In this document: positions 20,642-28,690 of the stretch, piece after piece
How the letters are laid out: each line of letters starts with the position of its first letter
Position numbering within the stretch: the stretch's first letter is position 1
DNA from: Prauserella flavalba
Lineage (GTDB): Bacteria; Actinomycetota; Actinomycetes; Mycobacteriales; Pseudonocardiaceae
Direction of reading: 5' to 3'
NCBI RefSeq assembly: GCF_003202235.1
Contig: NZ_MASU01000011.1
Location: 124,001-188,000, forward strand
Length of the DNA: 64,000 bases
Translations under genes and position numbers: made by a program
Notes under the pieces: generated by a model
Seen by the model: only the letters and a program-made list of their open reading frames with translations
Database searches by the model: none
Told to the model about the DNA's origin: nothing

Positions 20642-21904
20642 GTGGCGCTCGTGGTCCAGAAGTACGGCGGTTCGTCGTTGGAGAGCGCAGACCGGATCAA
20701 GCGCGTTGCCGAGCGGATCGTTGCCACCAAGAAGGCGGGCAACGAGGTCGTGGTGGTGTGCTCGGCGATGGGTGACACCACCGACGAACTGCTCGATCTC
20801 GCGGAACAGGTGAACCCGGTTCCCCCGGAACGCGAGATGGACATGCTGCTCACGGCGGGAGAGCGGATCTCCAACGCGCTTGTCGCGATGGCGATCTCGG
20901 CGCACGGCGCCGAGGCGTGGTCGTTCACCGGTTCGCAGGCGGGTGTCGTCACCACGTCGGTGCACGGCAACGCACGCATCATCGATGTCACGCCCAGTCG
21001 CGTGACGGACGCGCTGGAGCAGGGCTACATCGCACTGGTGGCCGGGTTCCAGGGCGTCTCCCAGGACACCAAGGACATCACCACGCTCGGTCGGGGTGGC
21101 TCGGACACCACCGCGGTGGCGCTCGCCGCCGCGCTGAACGCCGACGTGTGCGAGATCTACTCCGATGTGGACGGTGTGTACACCGCCGACCCGCGGATCG
21201 TGCCGAACGCACGCAAGCTCGACACGGTGCCGTACGAGGAGATGCTCGAGCTCGCCGCGAGCGGCTCGAAGATCCTGCATCTGCGCTCGGTGGAGTACGC
21301 CCGCCGCTACGGCGTGCCGATCCGGGTCCGTTCTTCCTACAGTGACAAGCCGGGCACGACCGTGGCCGGTTCGATTGAGGAGCTCCCCGTGGAACAAGCG
21401 TTGATCACCGGTGTGGCCCACGACCGCTCGGAGGCCAAGATCACGGTCACCGGGGTCCCGGACCACGCGGGTGCGGCGGCGAGGATCTTCCGCACCGTTG
21501 CGGACGCGGAGATCGACATCGACATGGTGCTGCAGAACATCTCCAACACCACCGGCCGCACGGACATCACCTTCACGCTGTCGAAGGCGAACGGCCCGAA
21601 GGCCGTGAGCGAGCTCGAGAAGATCAAGGCGGAGCTGGACTTCTCGGCCGTGCTCTACGACGACCACGTCGGCAAGGTCTCGCTCGTCGGCGCGGGCATG
21701 CGCTCGCACCCCGGTGTCACGGCGACGTTCTGCGAGGCGCTCGCCAAGTCGGGCGTCAACATCGAGATCATCAACACCTCGGAGATCCGGATCTCGGTGT
21801 TGATCAGGGACGCGCAGCTCGACGACGCGGTGCGCGCGATTCACGAGGCATTCGAGCTCGGCGGCGACGAAGAGGCCGTCGTTTACGCAGGGAGTGGACG
21901 CTAG
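20642..21904 (+). CDS. lysC: Aspartate kinase, alpha subunit
   Basis: Phosphorylates aspartate, the entry to lysine, threonine, methionine and diaminopimelate synthesis. The GTG at 20642 with AGGAGG 8 bases upstream gives 420 aa, matching the 421-aa Corynebacterium enzyme. KYGGSS (residues 7-12), the [16 protein letters not shown] motif and DGVYTADPR mark the kinase domain. Two ACT domains (about 265-335 and 345-415; [14 protein letters not shown] and [20 protein letters not shown]) form the Lys/Thr feedback site. The stop is immediately followed by the asd start. An internal start encodes the beta subunit. Confidence 0.96.
   Translation: MALVVQKYGGSSLESADRIKRVAERIVATKKAGNEVVVVCSAMGDTTDELLDLAEQVNPVPPEREMDMLLTAGERISNALVAMAISAHGAEAWSFTGSQAGVVTTSVHGNARIIDVTPSRVTDALEQGYIALVAGFQGVSQDTKDITTLGRGGSDTTAVALAAALNADVCEIYSDVDGVYTADPRIVPNARKLDTVPYEEMLELAASGSKILHLRSVEYARRYGVPIRVRSSYSDKPGTTVAGSIEELPVEQALITGVAHDRSEAKITVTGVPDHAGAAARIFRTVADAEIDIDMVLQNISNTTGRTDITFTLSKANGPKAVSELEKIKAELDFSAVLYDDHVGKVSLVGAGMRSHPGVTATFCEALAKSGVNIEIINTSEIRISVLIRDAQLDDAVRAIHEAFELGGDEEAVVYAGSGR
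21389..21904 (+). CDS. lysC: Aspartate kinase beta subunit (internal start of lysC)
   Basis: An in-frame GTG at 21389 is preceded by GAGGAG with a 6-base spacer, inside the lysC gene. It would give 171 aa consisting of the two ACT regulatory domains, beginning [17 protein letters not shown]. In Corynebacterium, Bacillus and mycobacteria the regulatory beta subunit (about 172 aa) is made the same way. The alpha2-beta2 assembly confers concerted feedback inhibition. Use of this start is supported by the strong ribosome-binding site but not proven. Confidence 0.8.
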   Translation: MEQALITGVAHDRSEAKITVTGVPDHAGAAARIFRTVADAEIDIDMVLQNISNTTGRTDITFTLSKANGPKAVSELEKIKAELDFSAVLYDDHVGKVSLVGAGMRSHPGVTATFCEALAKSGVNIEIINTSEIRISVLIRDAQLDDAVRAIHEAFELGGDEEAVVYAGSGR

Positions 21905-22981
21905 ATGACTGCACAGGGCCCCACGCTGGCTCTGGTCGGCGCGACCGGAGCGGTCGGCACTGTCATGATCGACATCATCAACGGGCGCGAGAGCGTGCCG
22001 TGGGGTGAGATCCGGCTGATCGCCTCCGCGCGGTCGGCGGGCAAGAAGATCGTGGTGCGCGGTGAGGAGCTGACGGTCGTCGAGCTGAAGCCCGAGGCGT
22101 TCGACGGCGTCGACGTCGCGATGTTCGACGTGCCCGACGAGGTCTCCGCGGAATGGGCCCCGGTGGCCGCCGCGCGCGGCGCCGTGGCGGTGGACAACTC
22201 CGGCGCGTTCCGCATGGACGACGAGGTGCCGCTCGTGGTGCCCGAGGTCAACGCGGACAAGGTCGCCCAGCGGCCCAAGGGGATCATCGCCAACCCCAAC
22301 TGCACCACGCTGTCGATGATGGCCGCGCTGGGTGCGCTGCACCGCGAGTTCGGGCTCACCGAGCTGGTGGTCGCGTCGTACCAGGCCGCGTCGGGCGCGG
22401 GCCAGGGCGGCATCGACCGGCTCTACGCCGAGCTGGAGGCCGTCGCGGGCAAGGGCCTCGGTTCGAAGGCGGGCGACGTCCGCGCGGCGCTCGAGTCCGC
22501 TGGACTGTCCCTGTCGGACACCCCGTTCGCCGGAACCCCGTTGGCGCTCAACGTGATCCCGTCCGCGGGCTCGTACAAGGGCGACGGCTGGTTCTCCGAG
22601 GAGCTGAAGGTGCGCAACGAGTCGCGCAAAATCCTCGGCATCCCGGACCTGAAGGTGTCGGCGACGTGCGTGCGTGTGCCCGTGGTGACCACGCATTCGC
22701 TGGCGGTGCACGCCACGTTCTCCCGTGAGGTCACCGTCGAGGCCGCGCACAAGGTGTTCGAGCAGCAGCCCTCGATCGTGCTCGTCGACGACCCGGAGAA
22801 GGGCCAGTTCCCGTCGCCCGCCGACGTGGTGGGCGGCGACCCGACCTACGTCGGCCGGGTTCGGCAGGCGCTGGACTTCCCGAACACGCTCGACTTCTTC
22901 GTGTGCGGCGACAACCTGCGCAAGGGTGCCGCCCTGAACACGTACGAGATCGCCGAGGAGCTGGCGCAGACCCTCGCCTGA
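21905..22981 (+). CDS. asd: Aspartate-semialdehyde dehydrogenase
   Basis: Reduces beta-aspartyl phosphate, the product of the adjacent lysC. The 358-aa protein has the NADP-binding GATGAVG (residues 12-18), NSGAFR (98-103), the catalytic cysteine Cys133 in NPNCTT and the [10 protein letters not shown] substrate loop. The C-terminal part includes the conserved [10 protein letters not shown]. The ATG directly follows the lysC stop with no spacing, so they form one operon. A perfect 24-bp-stem palindrome lies 16 bases after its stop. Confidence 0.96.
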   Translation: MTAQGPTLALVGATGAVGTVMIDIINGRESVPWGEIRLIASARSAGKKIVVRGEELTVVELKPEAFDGVDVAMFDVPDEVSAEWAPVAAARGAVAVDNSGAFRMDDEVPLVVPEVNADKVAQRPKGIIANPNCTTLSMMAALGALHREFGLTELVVASYQAASGAGQGGIDRLYAELEAVAGKGLGSKAGDVRAALESAGLSLSDTPFAGTPLALNVIPSAGSYKGDGWFSEELKVRNESRKILGIPDLKVSATCVRVPVVTTHSLAVHATFSREVTVEAAHKVFEQQPSIVLVDDPEKGQFPSPADVVGGDPTYVGRVRQALDFPNTLDFFVCGDNLRKGAALNTYEIAEELAQTLA

Positions 22982-22997
22982 GCCACCCTCGCCTACT

Positions 22998-23050
22998 GCA
23001 GTGAAGGCCACCTTGCCTGCGTTCAACGCAGGCAAGGTGGCCTTCACTGC
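22998..23050. terminator. Perfect 24-bp stem palindrome, AAGGCCACCTT family
   Basis: Arms 22998-23021 and 23027-23050 are exactly complementary with a TTCAA loop. It lies between the convergent asd and acetamidase-like genes. The outer 17 bases match the element at 1385-1437. It is an inferred bidirectional terminator. Confidence 0.82.
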
Positions 23051-23057
23051 GGTCGGG

Positions 23058-24290
23058 TCATGAGTGGAAGTCGGACTTGCGGATCAGGCCGTGGATGCCG
23101 GTGGTGATGTCGACGACCTGGGATACCTGGAAGTCCGCCGCCGCGCTCAGGTAGGCATAGGCGACCGGCTCCGGCATGCCTCGCTCCTCGGTGAGAAACC
23201 GCAGCGCGCTGCGCACGGCCCGCTTCATGGCGACGTCGAGGCTCGTCTCCTGGCCGTTCTCCGGTCCGTCCGCATCGGACAGTCCGATCGGGATCCAGTG
23301 CTCGGCGTTCTCCGCGAACGGTTCGTCGAACGCGAGTTTCGGTGCCCGCCCGGCCGGCGGGATCGTGGTGAGGCGCACCGTGGCGCGCAGCGAGCCCTCC
23401 ATCGCGGTGAGCGCCACCTCTCCGTCGCCCTGTGCCATGTGCGGGTCGCCGGTGAAGAACATCCCGCCGGCCACGCGCACCGGCAGGTACAGGGTGCTGC
23501 CCACCCGCAGGTCGTTGATGTCGATGTTGCCGCCCGCGTCGGTGGGCGGCACGGAGTTGACCAGTGCCGAGGTGTCGCGAGCCACGCCCATGAGCCCGAG
23601 GAACGGCGCGAGCGGGAACCTCGCCGCACCGCCGGGCAGCACGCCCACGAGGTCGCGGCCCCTACGGGCGACCCCGGTGAACACGCTGATGTTGCCGCCG
23701 GAGTTGAAGTACTTCGCGAGCTCGGGCCTGTCCTTCCACCGCTCCGGGTACTCGCCGGGGAGCGCGCCCTTGCCGTGCCGGTTCGACACCACGCCGTAGG
23801 GCACGCGCAGCTGAAGGTCGAGCACCTCGATCTTCAGCGTGTGCCCCGGCTCGGCGCCGCGCACCGCGATCGGCCCCGTCACGACGTGCGGGCCCGGTCC
23901 GTCGTGCTCGACCTTCGCCGCGACGTCGATCGCGTCGGTGAGCACCTGGGAGGGCCGCATGCCGTGGTCGGTGAAGTACGCCAGCGGGTCCTTGCCCTGG
24001 TCCTCCAGCAGGCCCTCGTGGGAGATCGTGTCGATGGTGAGCACCGAACCCGAGTCCACCACGAGCGCGGGCCGGGTGTCGCGGTTGGGCAGCCTGCCCC
24101 ACGACACGGTGTCTGGCGTCGCGGGTAGGTACCGCCCCCGCGTGCGACCGGTGTGCGGCTGGAGGACGACGGCCCCGCCGAGTTGCCCTGCGAGCGCCGG
24201 TGCTCCCGGCAACGCCGTCGTCGCTGCGACGGCGGTGATGCCCGTCGCGGCCTGCAAGAGCCTCCTGCGTCCGATGCCCGAGATCGTCAT
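23058..24290 (-). CDS. Exported acetamidase/formamidase-family protein (TAT signal)
   Basis: A 410-aa protein of the FmdA_AmdA family, which hydrolyses formamide, acetamide or related amides. Residues 1-35 form a twin-arginine signal (GRRRLLQAATG, hydrophobic core, ALAG). Family motifs include GPIAVRGAEPGHTLKIEVLDL and later FTGDPHMAQGDGEV. Most family members are cytosolic, so TAT export is unusual and implies action on an extracellular substrate. The final about 60 residues follow the family to the end. The ATG at 24290 was chosen because it begins the signal peptide and has an AAAGG upstream. It is 46 bases from the DUF418 gene on the same strand. Confidence 0.85.
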   Translation of the reverse strand: MTISGIGRRRLLQAATGITAVAATTALPGAPALAGQLGGAVVLQPHTGRTRGRYLPATPDTVSWGRLPNRDTRPALVVDSGSVLTIDTISHEGLLEDQGKDPLAYFTDHGMRPSQVLTDAIDVAAKVEHDGPGPHVVTGPIAVRGAEPGHTLKIEVLDLQLRVPYGVVSNRHGKGALPGEYPERWKDRPELAKYFNSGGNISVFTGVARRGRDLVGVLPGGAARFPLAPFLGLMGVARDTSALVNSVPPTDAGGNIDINDLRVGSTLYLPVRVAGGMFFTGDPHMAQGDGEVALTAMEGSLRATVRLTTIPPAGRAPKLAFDEPFAENAEHWIPIGLSDADGPENGQETSLDVAMKRAVRSALRFLTEERGMPEPVAYAYLSAAADFQVSQVVDITTGIHGLIRKSDFHS

Positions 24291-24336
24291 GGCCGGCAAC
24301 CTTTCACCGTGCCGTGACGACGGAATTGCCGCGCGG

Positions 24337-25482
24337 TTAGGGCGCTGTTGCGTCGACGCGCTCGCGGGATCGTTGCGGCGCCTGATAAGCCCAGTGCCAC
24401 ACCTGCTCCAGCGGGCCACGCGAGAACCGGGACAGCCACCACGACGCCAGGAGCAGCAGCAGCGCGCACACGCAGGCGAAGAGCGCGACGATCCACCACG
24501 GGCGGGCGTCGGCGAACGCGGCCGCAAGGCCGAATCCCCAGCCATAGCACAGAATCGAGCACACGAGGTTCTGCCCGACGTAGCATGACAGCGCCGAGCG
24601 CCCCACAGCCGTCAGCCCACACCGCAGCGGTCCGGCCTCCTCCCGCATCCGATGCAACAGCCACGGCACCAGGCCGAGGAGGCCGAACGCGACGAGCGGA
24701 GCCGCGAGGTAGCGGTCGGCCAGGAACCACTCCTGCCCGGCGAACGAGGTGAGCAGGTTCAGCGGGACGCCGATTCCGAGGCCGATCCGCATCAGGCGTA
24801 CCTGCGCCACGCGCCCCGCCGCCGTGAGCGCGCCCGCCCGCCACAGCCGCACCCCGGCCAGGAACAGGACCGTGCTGAGCGGGATCGCGAACAACGCCTC
24901 GGCGCGGTACGCGCCGAACTCGGTGAGCCGGGTGCCCACCTGCTCCCGCCAGCTGTCGGTGCTCGCGGCGGCACCGCCGGAGACCGTCGCGTCGGAGAGC
25001 ACGAGAACCGCCGTGAGCAGGCCGACGACGGTGACGTGCAGTGCGGCCGCCCCGATGAGCCAGCCGCGCTGCACCCGCTCGCTGCGGCCGACGAGAAACG
25101 CCACGAGCACCGACACCACCGCGTAGTACATGAGGACGTCGAACTCGAAGATGAGGACGTAGTGCAGGAGACCCTCGACGAGCAGCAGGGCCGAACGCCA
25201 CAGGTACCAGCCGGGCCAGCGCCTGCCGCGCCGCACGGCGGCGCGGTACTGCAGTTCGAGCCCGATCCCGAACAGCAGCGACAGCAGTGCCAGGAACTTG
25301 CCGTTGGTGAGAAAGCGCAGCACGGTCTCGGCGAACCCGGCGACCGAGTCCGGCGCCGGGGTGGTGAGAAACCCCGCCGCCCCCAGTGGATCGGTGAAGA
25401 TCCAGATGTTTGTGCCCAGTGTGCCGAGTATCGCGATGCCCCGGATCACGTCCAGCGCGGCGACGCGCCTGCTACCTGCCAT
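24337..25482 (-). CDS. DUF418-domain membrane protein
   Basis: A 381-aa polytopic membrane protein. The N-terminal RVAALDVIRGIAILGTLGTNIWIF is the DUF418 signature helix. The C-terminal DUF418 domain includes RCGLTAVGRSALSCYVGQNLV and a Trp-rich end with SRFSRGPLEQVWHW. About ten membrane helices are expected. Function is unknown; relatives are often annotated as membrane acyltransferase-like. ATG 25482 has GGAGGGA 6 bases upstream; upstream in-frame ATGs lack this. The IS110 element begins within about 20-30 bases upstream of the start, so its native promoter may be displaced. Confidence 0.85.
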   Translation of the reverse strand: MAGSRRVAALDVIRGIAILGTLGTNIWIFTDPLGAAGFLTTPAPDSVAGFAETVLRFLTNGKFLALLSLLFGIGLELQYRAAVRRGRRWPGWYLWRSALLLVEGLLHYVLIFEFDVLMYYAVVSVLVAFLVGRSERVQRGWLIGAAALHVTVVGLLTAVLVLSDATVSGGAAASTDSWREQVGTRLTEFGAYRAEALFAIPLSTVLFLAGVRLWRAGALTAAGRVAQVRLMRIGLGIGVPLNLLTSFAGQEWFLADRYLAAPLVAFGLLGLVPWLLHRMREEAGPLRCGLTAVGRSALSCYVGQNLVCSILCYGWGFGLAAAFADARPWWIVALFACVCALLLLLASWWLSRFSRGPLEQVWHWAYQAPQRSRERVDATAP

Positions 25483-25504
25483 GATTCCCTCCATAAGCTT
25501 GTTG

Positions 25505-25690
25505 ATGTTCAGAACGGGATGTTCTGGATGCCCAGGGCGGCGGGGTGTGGCTGATGATTCCTTGCCATTGGGTGGCTTTCGAGGAGTGGCCGCCCCGTCG
25601 TTCTGGACGCTCTGGCCGCTGATTGAGATCTGCGCGTAGTCGCTGTTTATGGAGCTGCTGGCTGGTCGTCCACGGGGTTGAGCTGCGGGA
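25505..25690 (+). ncRNA. Candidate bridge RNA of the IS110 element
   Basis: The non-coding left end can form a short hairpin (CAGAAC 25510-25515 with GTTCTG 25521-25526), then two long-range stems enclosing large loops: GGGCGGC (25535-25541) with GCCGCCC (25589-25595), and TGGACG (25604-25609) with CGTCCA (25667-25672). A 5' hairpin followed by two loops is the layout reported for IS110 bridge RNAs, whose loops pair with target and donor DNA. Only the pairings are seen; the RNA itself is inferred. Confidence 0.45.
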
Positions 25691-25707
25691 AGGGGAGGAC
25701 GGGGCAG

Positions 25708-26919
25708 GTGGCGGTGCGCAAGATGTGGGTCGGGATCGATGTCGGCAAGGGCTTTCATCACGCGTGCGCGGTGGATGAGAACGGCAAGGTGGTGTTTTCG
25801 AGGAAGGTGGCCAACGGCCAGGCCGCGATTGAGCAGCTGATCGCCCGCACCGCTGGCAAGGCGACCGAGGTGGTGTGGGCGGTGGACATGACCTCCGGTG
25901 CCGCGGGCCTGCTGCTGACGCTGCTTTGGGCCACCGGGGCGCCGGTGCTGTATGTGCCGGGCCGCCTGGTCAATCGCATGGCCGGCGCGTTCCCCGGCGA
26001 GGGCAAAACCGACGCCAAAGACGCCAAGACCATCGCCGAAACCGCGCGCCTGCGCGGCGATCTGACCCCGGTGACCAGCCCGGATGAGGTCGTGGCCGAC
26101 CTGAAGGTCCTCACTGCCCGGCGGGAGGATCTGATGGCCGACTGGGTGCGCGGGGTCAACCGGCTGCGCGAGCTGCTCGCCGGGATCTTCCCCGGCCTGG
26201 AACGCGCTTTCGACTACTCGACTCGCTCGGCGCTGATCTTGCTGACTGGCTACTGCACCCCCGCCGCTATCCGCGATGCGGACGCACCCGGTCTGACCCA
26301 CTACCTGCGCGAGAACGGCGCCTGGCCCAAGGCCATTCCGTCCATGGTGGACAAGGCGCTGGCCGCCGCGAACGAGCAAACCGTCGCCCTTCCCGGGGAA
26401 GCCATCACCGCGCCCCTGATCACCAGGCTCGCCGCGCAACTGCTTGAGCTGGATCGAGAGATCAAAGACCTCGACAAACAGATCACCGAGCGCTTCGGCG
26501 AGCACCCGGCCGCCGGGCCGATCACCAGCGTCGACGGGTTCGGCCCCATCCTCGGCGCCCAACTTCTGGCCGACACCGGCGGCGACCTGCGCACGGCGTT
26601 CGGCAACTCCGGACGGTTGGCCGCCTACGCTGGCCTGGCCCCGGTACCCCGCGACTCCGGGCGCGTCCGGGGCAACCTGCACCGCCCCAAGCGCTACCAC
26701 CGCGGCCTGCGCCGCGTGTTCTACCTCGCCGCGCTGTCCGCGATCAAAGTCAAAGACGGCCCCTCCCGCGCCTTCTACCAGAAGAAACGCAGCGAAGGAA
26801 AGATCCACACCCAAGCCCTGATCGCGCTGGCTCGACGCCTGGTCGACCTCATCTGGGCGCTGCTCCGCGACGGCCGCGAGTTCCACAACTCACCACCGCT
26901 CACGGCAAACGCGGCTTGA
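25708..26919 (+). CDS. IS110-family transposase
   Basis: A 403-aa DEDD recombinase. The N-terminal RuvC-like domain starts MWVGIDVGKGFHHACAVD (catalytic Asp) and includes GKTDAKDAKTIAETAR (further acidic residues). The C-terminal Transposase_20 domain holds ITSVDGFGPILGAQLLADTGGDLRTAF and the serine-containing GNSGRLAAYAGLAPVPRDSG followed by GNLHRPKRYHRGLRRVFY. The GTG at 25708 has AAGGGGAGG about 10 bases upstream; TTG 25678 and ATG 25723 are alternatives. No frameshift or stop interrupts it, so the copy appears intact. Confidence 0.92.
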   Translation: MAVRKMWVGIDVGKGFHHACAVDENGKVVFSRKVANGQAAIEQLIARTAGKATEVVWAVDMTSGAAGLLLTLLWATGAPVLYVPGRLVNRMAGAFPGEGKTDAKDAKTIAETARLRGDLTPVTSPDEVVADLKVLTARREDLMADWVRGVNRLRELLAGIFPGLERAFDYSTRSALILLTGYCTPAAIRDADAPGLTHYLRENGAWPKAIPSMVDKALAAANEQTVALPGEAITAPLITRLAAQLLELDREIKDLDKQITERFGEHPAAGPITSVDGFGPILGAQLLADTGGDLRTAFGNSGRLAAYAGLAPVPRDSGRVRGNLHRPKRYHRGLRRVFYLAALSAIKVKDGPSRAFYQKKRSEGKIHTQALIALARRLVDLIWALLRDGREFHNSPPLTANAA

Positions 26920-27032
26920 CACGATCATTGAAACTCCCCGCGACAAAGCTAGGGCCGCGCGGGATCCGCCGGCGTCGTCCCAAAGTCGGACGCCGGGTGG
27001 GCACAAGGGAGGAACCCGGTAGGTTCGGCCGC

Positions 27033-27404
27033 ATGCTGAAAAGGTGCGCGCCGGTCGCGCTGGGACTGTTGCTGCTCACGGGCTGTTCCGAGGTGAACGA
27101 CGCCGTCGACCAGGTGAACTCGGCGACGAGCAAGGCGAGTGCGTGCAGCCGGGCGCTGGGCATCGTCGACCTGAACCCGAACGTCGATCCGCAGGAGGTG
27201 CAGGCGAACGCCGAGGAGAAGGCGAACCAGCTGCGGGACCTGGCCAACCAGGTCGCCGAGCAGGACGTCAAGCAGACGCTCGGCGCGATGGCCGACGGCT
27301 ACCTCGAGCTGGAGCAGCAGAAGTTGGACAACATGAACGCGTTCAACCAGTGGCTGCAACGGAATCTGAACAACCTGGAGCAGCTGCGCCAGGTCTGCCT
27401 GTAA
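27033..27404 (+). CDS. Small lipoprotein of unknown function
   Basis: A 123-aa lipoprotein: MLKRCAPVALGLLLLTGC with lipobox Cys18, followed by an almost wholly helical mature part rich in Glu/Gln/Asn (about residues 40-115), possibly a coiled coil. The ATG at 27033 lies 7 bases after TAGGTT, with no ribosome-binding site, so the mRNA is probably leaderless. The longer upstream frame into the IS is not used. The last 62 bases overlap the 3' end of the convergent MFS gene. No family is recognised. Confidence 0.75.
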   Translation: MLKRCAPVALGLLLLTGCSEVNDAVDQVNSATSKASACSRALGIVDLNPNVDPQEVQANAEEKANQLRDLANQVAEQDVKQTLGAMADGYLELEQQKLDNMNAFNQWLQRNLNNLEQLRQVCL

Positions 27405-28578
27405 CCGAGGGCCGCGCTGGGCGGCGCTGCAGCCACCAGCCCGCGAGGGCGAACAGCAGCCCGCCCAGCCCCGCGGCCACGAATCCCCAGCCCGGCTGGG
27501 AATGATCCATCACGAAGCCCACCACCGGGGAGCCCAGCGCCATCCCGATCCGGGTCGCGGAGTCCTGCAGGCCCATCGCCTCGCCGCGTACCGACACCGG
27601 TGCGAGCCTGCTCACCGACTCGGTCGTCGCGGCCATCGTCGGCGCGCACGCCAGGTTCATCGGCACGAGTGCGAGCGCCAACAGCCACCACGGCTCCGTG
27701 ACGAAGACGACCGGAATCACCAGCACGGCGAGCAGCACCATCAGTGGTAGCTGGGAGAGCGACCTCGGCACCGCGCCGTGGATCAGCCCGCCCGTCAGCG
27801 ACGCCACGCACATCACGGCGATCACCACACCCGTCCAGCTGACCTCGCCGGACTCACGCAGTGCCGCGAGTGCCGCGAGCTCCGTGCCGATGAGCACGAA
27901 CAGCGCGCCCATCGCGATGAGCAGTGTGCCGATCAGCGGCGCCCCGAGCCACGCGCGCATCCTCGGCCGCGTGCCCGGTGCCTCGCCTCGCTCCTCCTCG
28001 GTGCGGATGGGCGGGTTCACCACGTACAGCGCCGCGGCGCACAGCCCGAACACGACGCCGATGCCCATGAGCGCCACCGTCGACGAGAGCTGCGTGCTCA
28101 CCGCGATGCCGAGCGCGGGGCCGATCATGAACGTGGTCTCGAGCGAGATGGTGTCGAGCGAGTAGGCCGCTCGCCGCCGTGGCTCGGGCACGAGCGCGGT
28201 GATCACCTGGCGGGCGATCGAACCCGCCGGCAGCACGAGCGCGCCGGCGGGCAGCGCCACGACGAGGAGCACCGGGTAGGGCAGGTACGGCACGCTCACC
28301 CAGAACGCCGTGGACGCGAGTCCGCACGCGGCGACCACCGGCCGCAGTCCGTGCCGGTCGATCAGCCTGCCGACGAGGGGCGCCGCGAGCGCCGTGCCGG
28401 CCGTGGTCGCCGTGCCGACGAGCCCGGCCGCGCCGTAGCCGTGCCCGAGCTCGCTGACGACGTGGAGCGTCAGCGTGATGCCCATCGCGGTCATCGGCAG
28501 CCGGGCCAGGGCCATCAGCAGGAAGGACGTTCTGGTCCCTGGCAGGCGGAGGACCTCGAGGTACGGCTGCAACGGCAC
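27343..28578 (-). CDS. MFS transporter
   Basis: A 411-aa major-facilitator protein with about twelve membrane helices. The helix 2-3 loop reads GRLIDRHGLRPVV, the MFS motif A (G-x-L-a-D-r-x-G-r-k) variant, and a central charged loop (about residues 195-215, RTEEERGEAPGTRPRMR) separates the halves. The second copy of the loop motif is weak. Substrate is unknown. It starts with GTG and is divergent from the EmrB-type exporter with 112 bases between. Its C-terminal tail overlaps the lipoprotein gene antisense by 62 bases. Confidence 0.88.
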   Translation of the reverse strand: MPLQPYLEVLRLPGTRTSFLLMALARLPMTAMGITLTLHVVSELGHGYGAAGLVGTATTAGTALAAPLVGRLIDRHGLRPVVAACGLASTAFWVSVPYLPYPVLLVVALPAGALVLPAGSIARQVITALVPEPRRRAAYSLDTISLETTFMIGPALGIAVSTQLSSTVALMGIGVVFGLCAAALYVVNPPIRTEEERGEAPGTRPRMRAWLGAPLIGTLLIAMGALFVLIGTELAALAALRESGEVSWTGVVIAVMCVASLTGGLIHGAVPRSLSQLPLMVLLAVLVIPVVFVTEPWWLLALALVPMNLACAPTMAATTESVSRLAPVSVRGEAMGLQDSATRIGMALGSPVVGFVMDHSQPGWGFVAAGLGGLLFALAGWWLQRRPARPSVTGRPGAAAPGCSDSVAATG

Positions 28579-28629
28579 GACGTCCAGACAACCGCAACCT
28601 GGTACGGCCGTGCAACTTCCTTTTCATCG

Positions 28630-28686
28630 TCGCCAGGAGAAAAAACGACAGCTACTATCAAAAGATAGTTACTGTCGAAAGATCGT
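28630..28686 (+). promoter_or_regulatory. Promoter with two tandem 16-bp operators for the exporter/TetR operon
   Basis: A -35-like TCGCCA (28630-28635), 17-base spacer and -10-like TACTAT (28653-28658) precede the exporter start at 28691. Overlapping the -10 is a perfect palindrome ACTATCAAAAGATAGT (28654-28669). One base later ACTGTCGAAAGATCGT (28671-28686) repeats it with 13 of 16 matches. Tandem sites of 17-base period fit cooperative TetR binding. The TetR gene at 30189 is the inferred ligand-responsive repressor. Confidence 0.6.
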
Positions 28687-28690
28687 TGCC

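Larger units (their letters stand above)
25500..26960 (+). mobile_element. IS110-family insertion sequence (approximate ends)
   Basis: A single DEDD-type transposase gene with about 200 bases of structured non-coding left end and a short right end. IS110 elements lack terminal inverted repeats and make no clear target duplication, so the ends cannot be set by eye; the limits given are bounded by the DUF418 start at 25482 and by the promoter of the next gene at about 27020. The element sits between genes, oriented away from the DUF418 gene. Confidence 0.75.
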
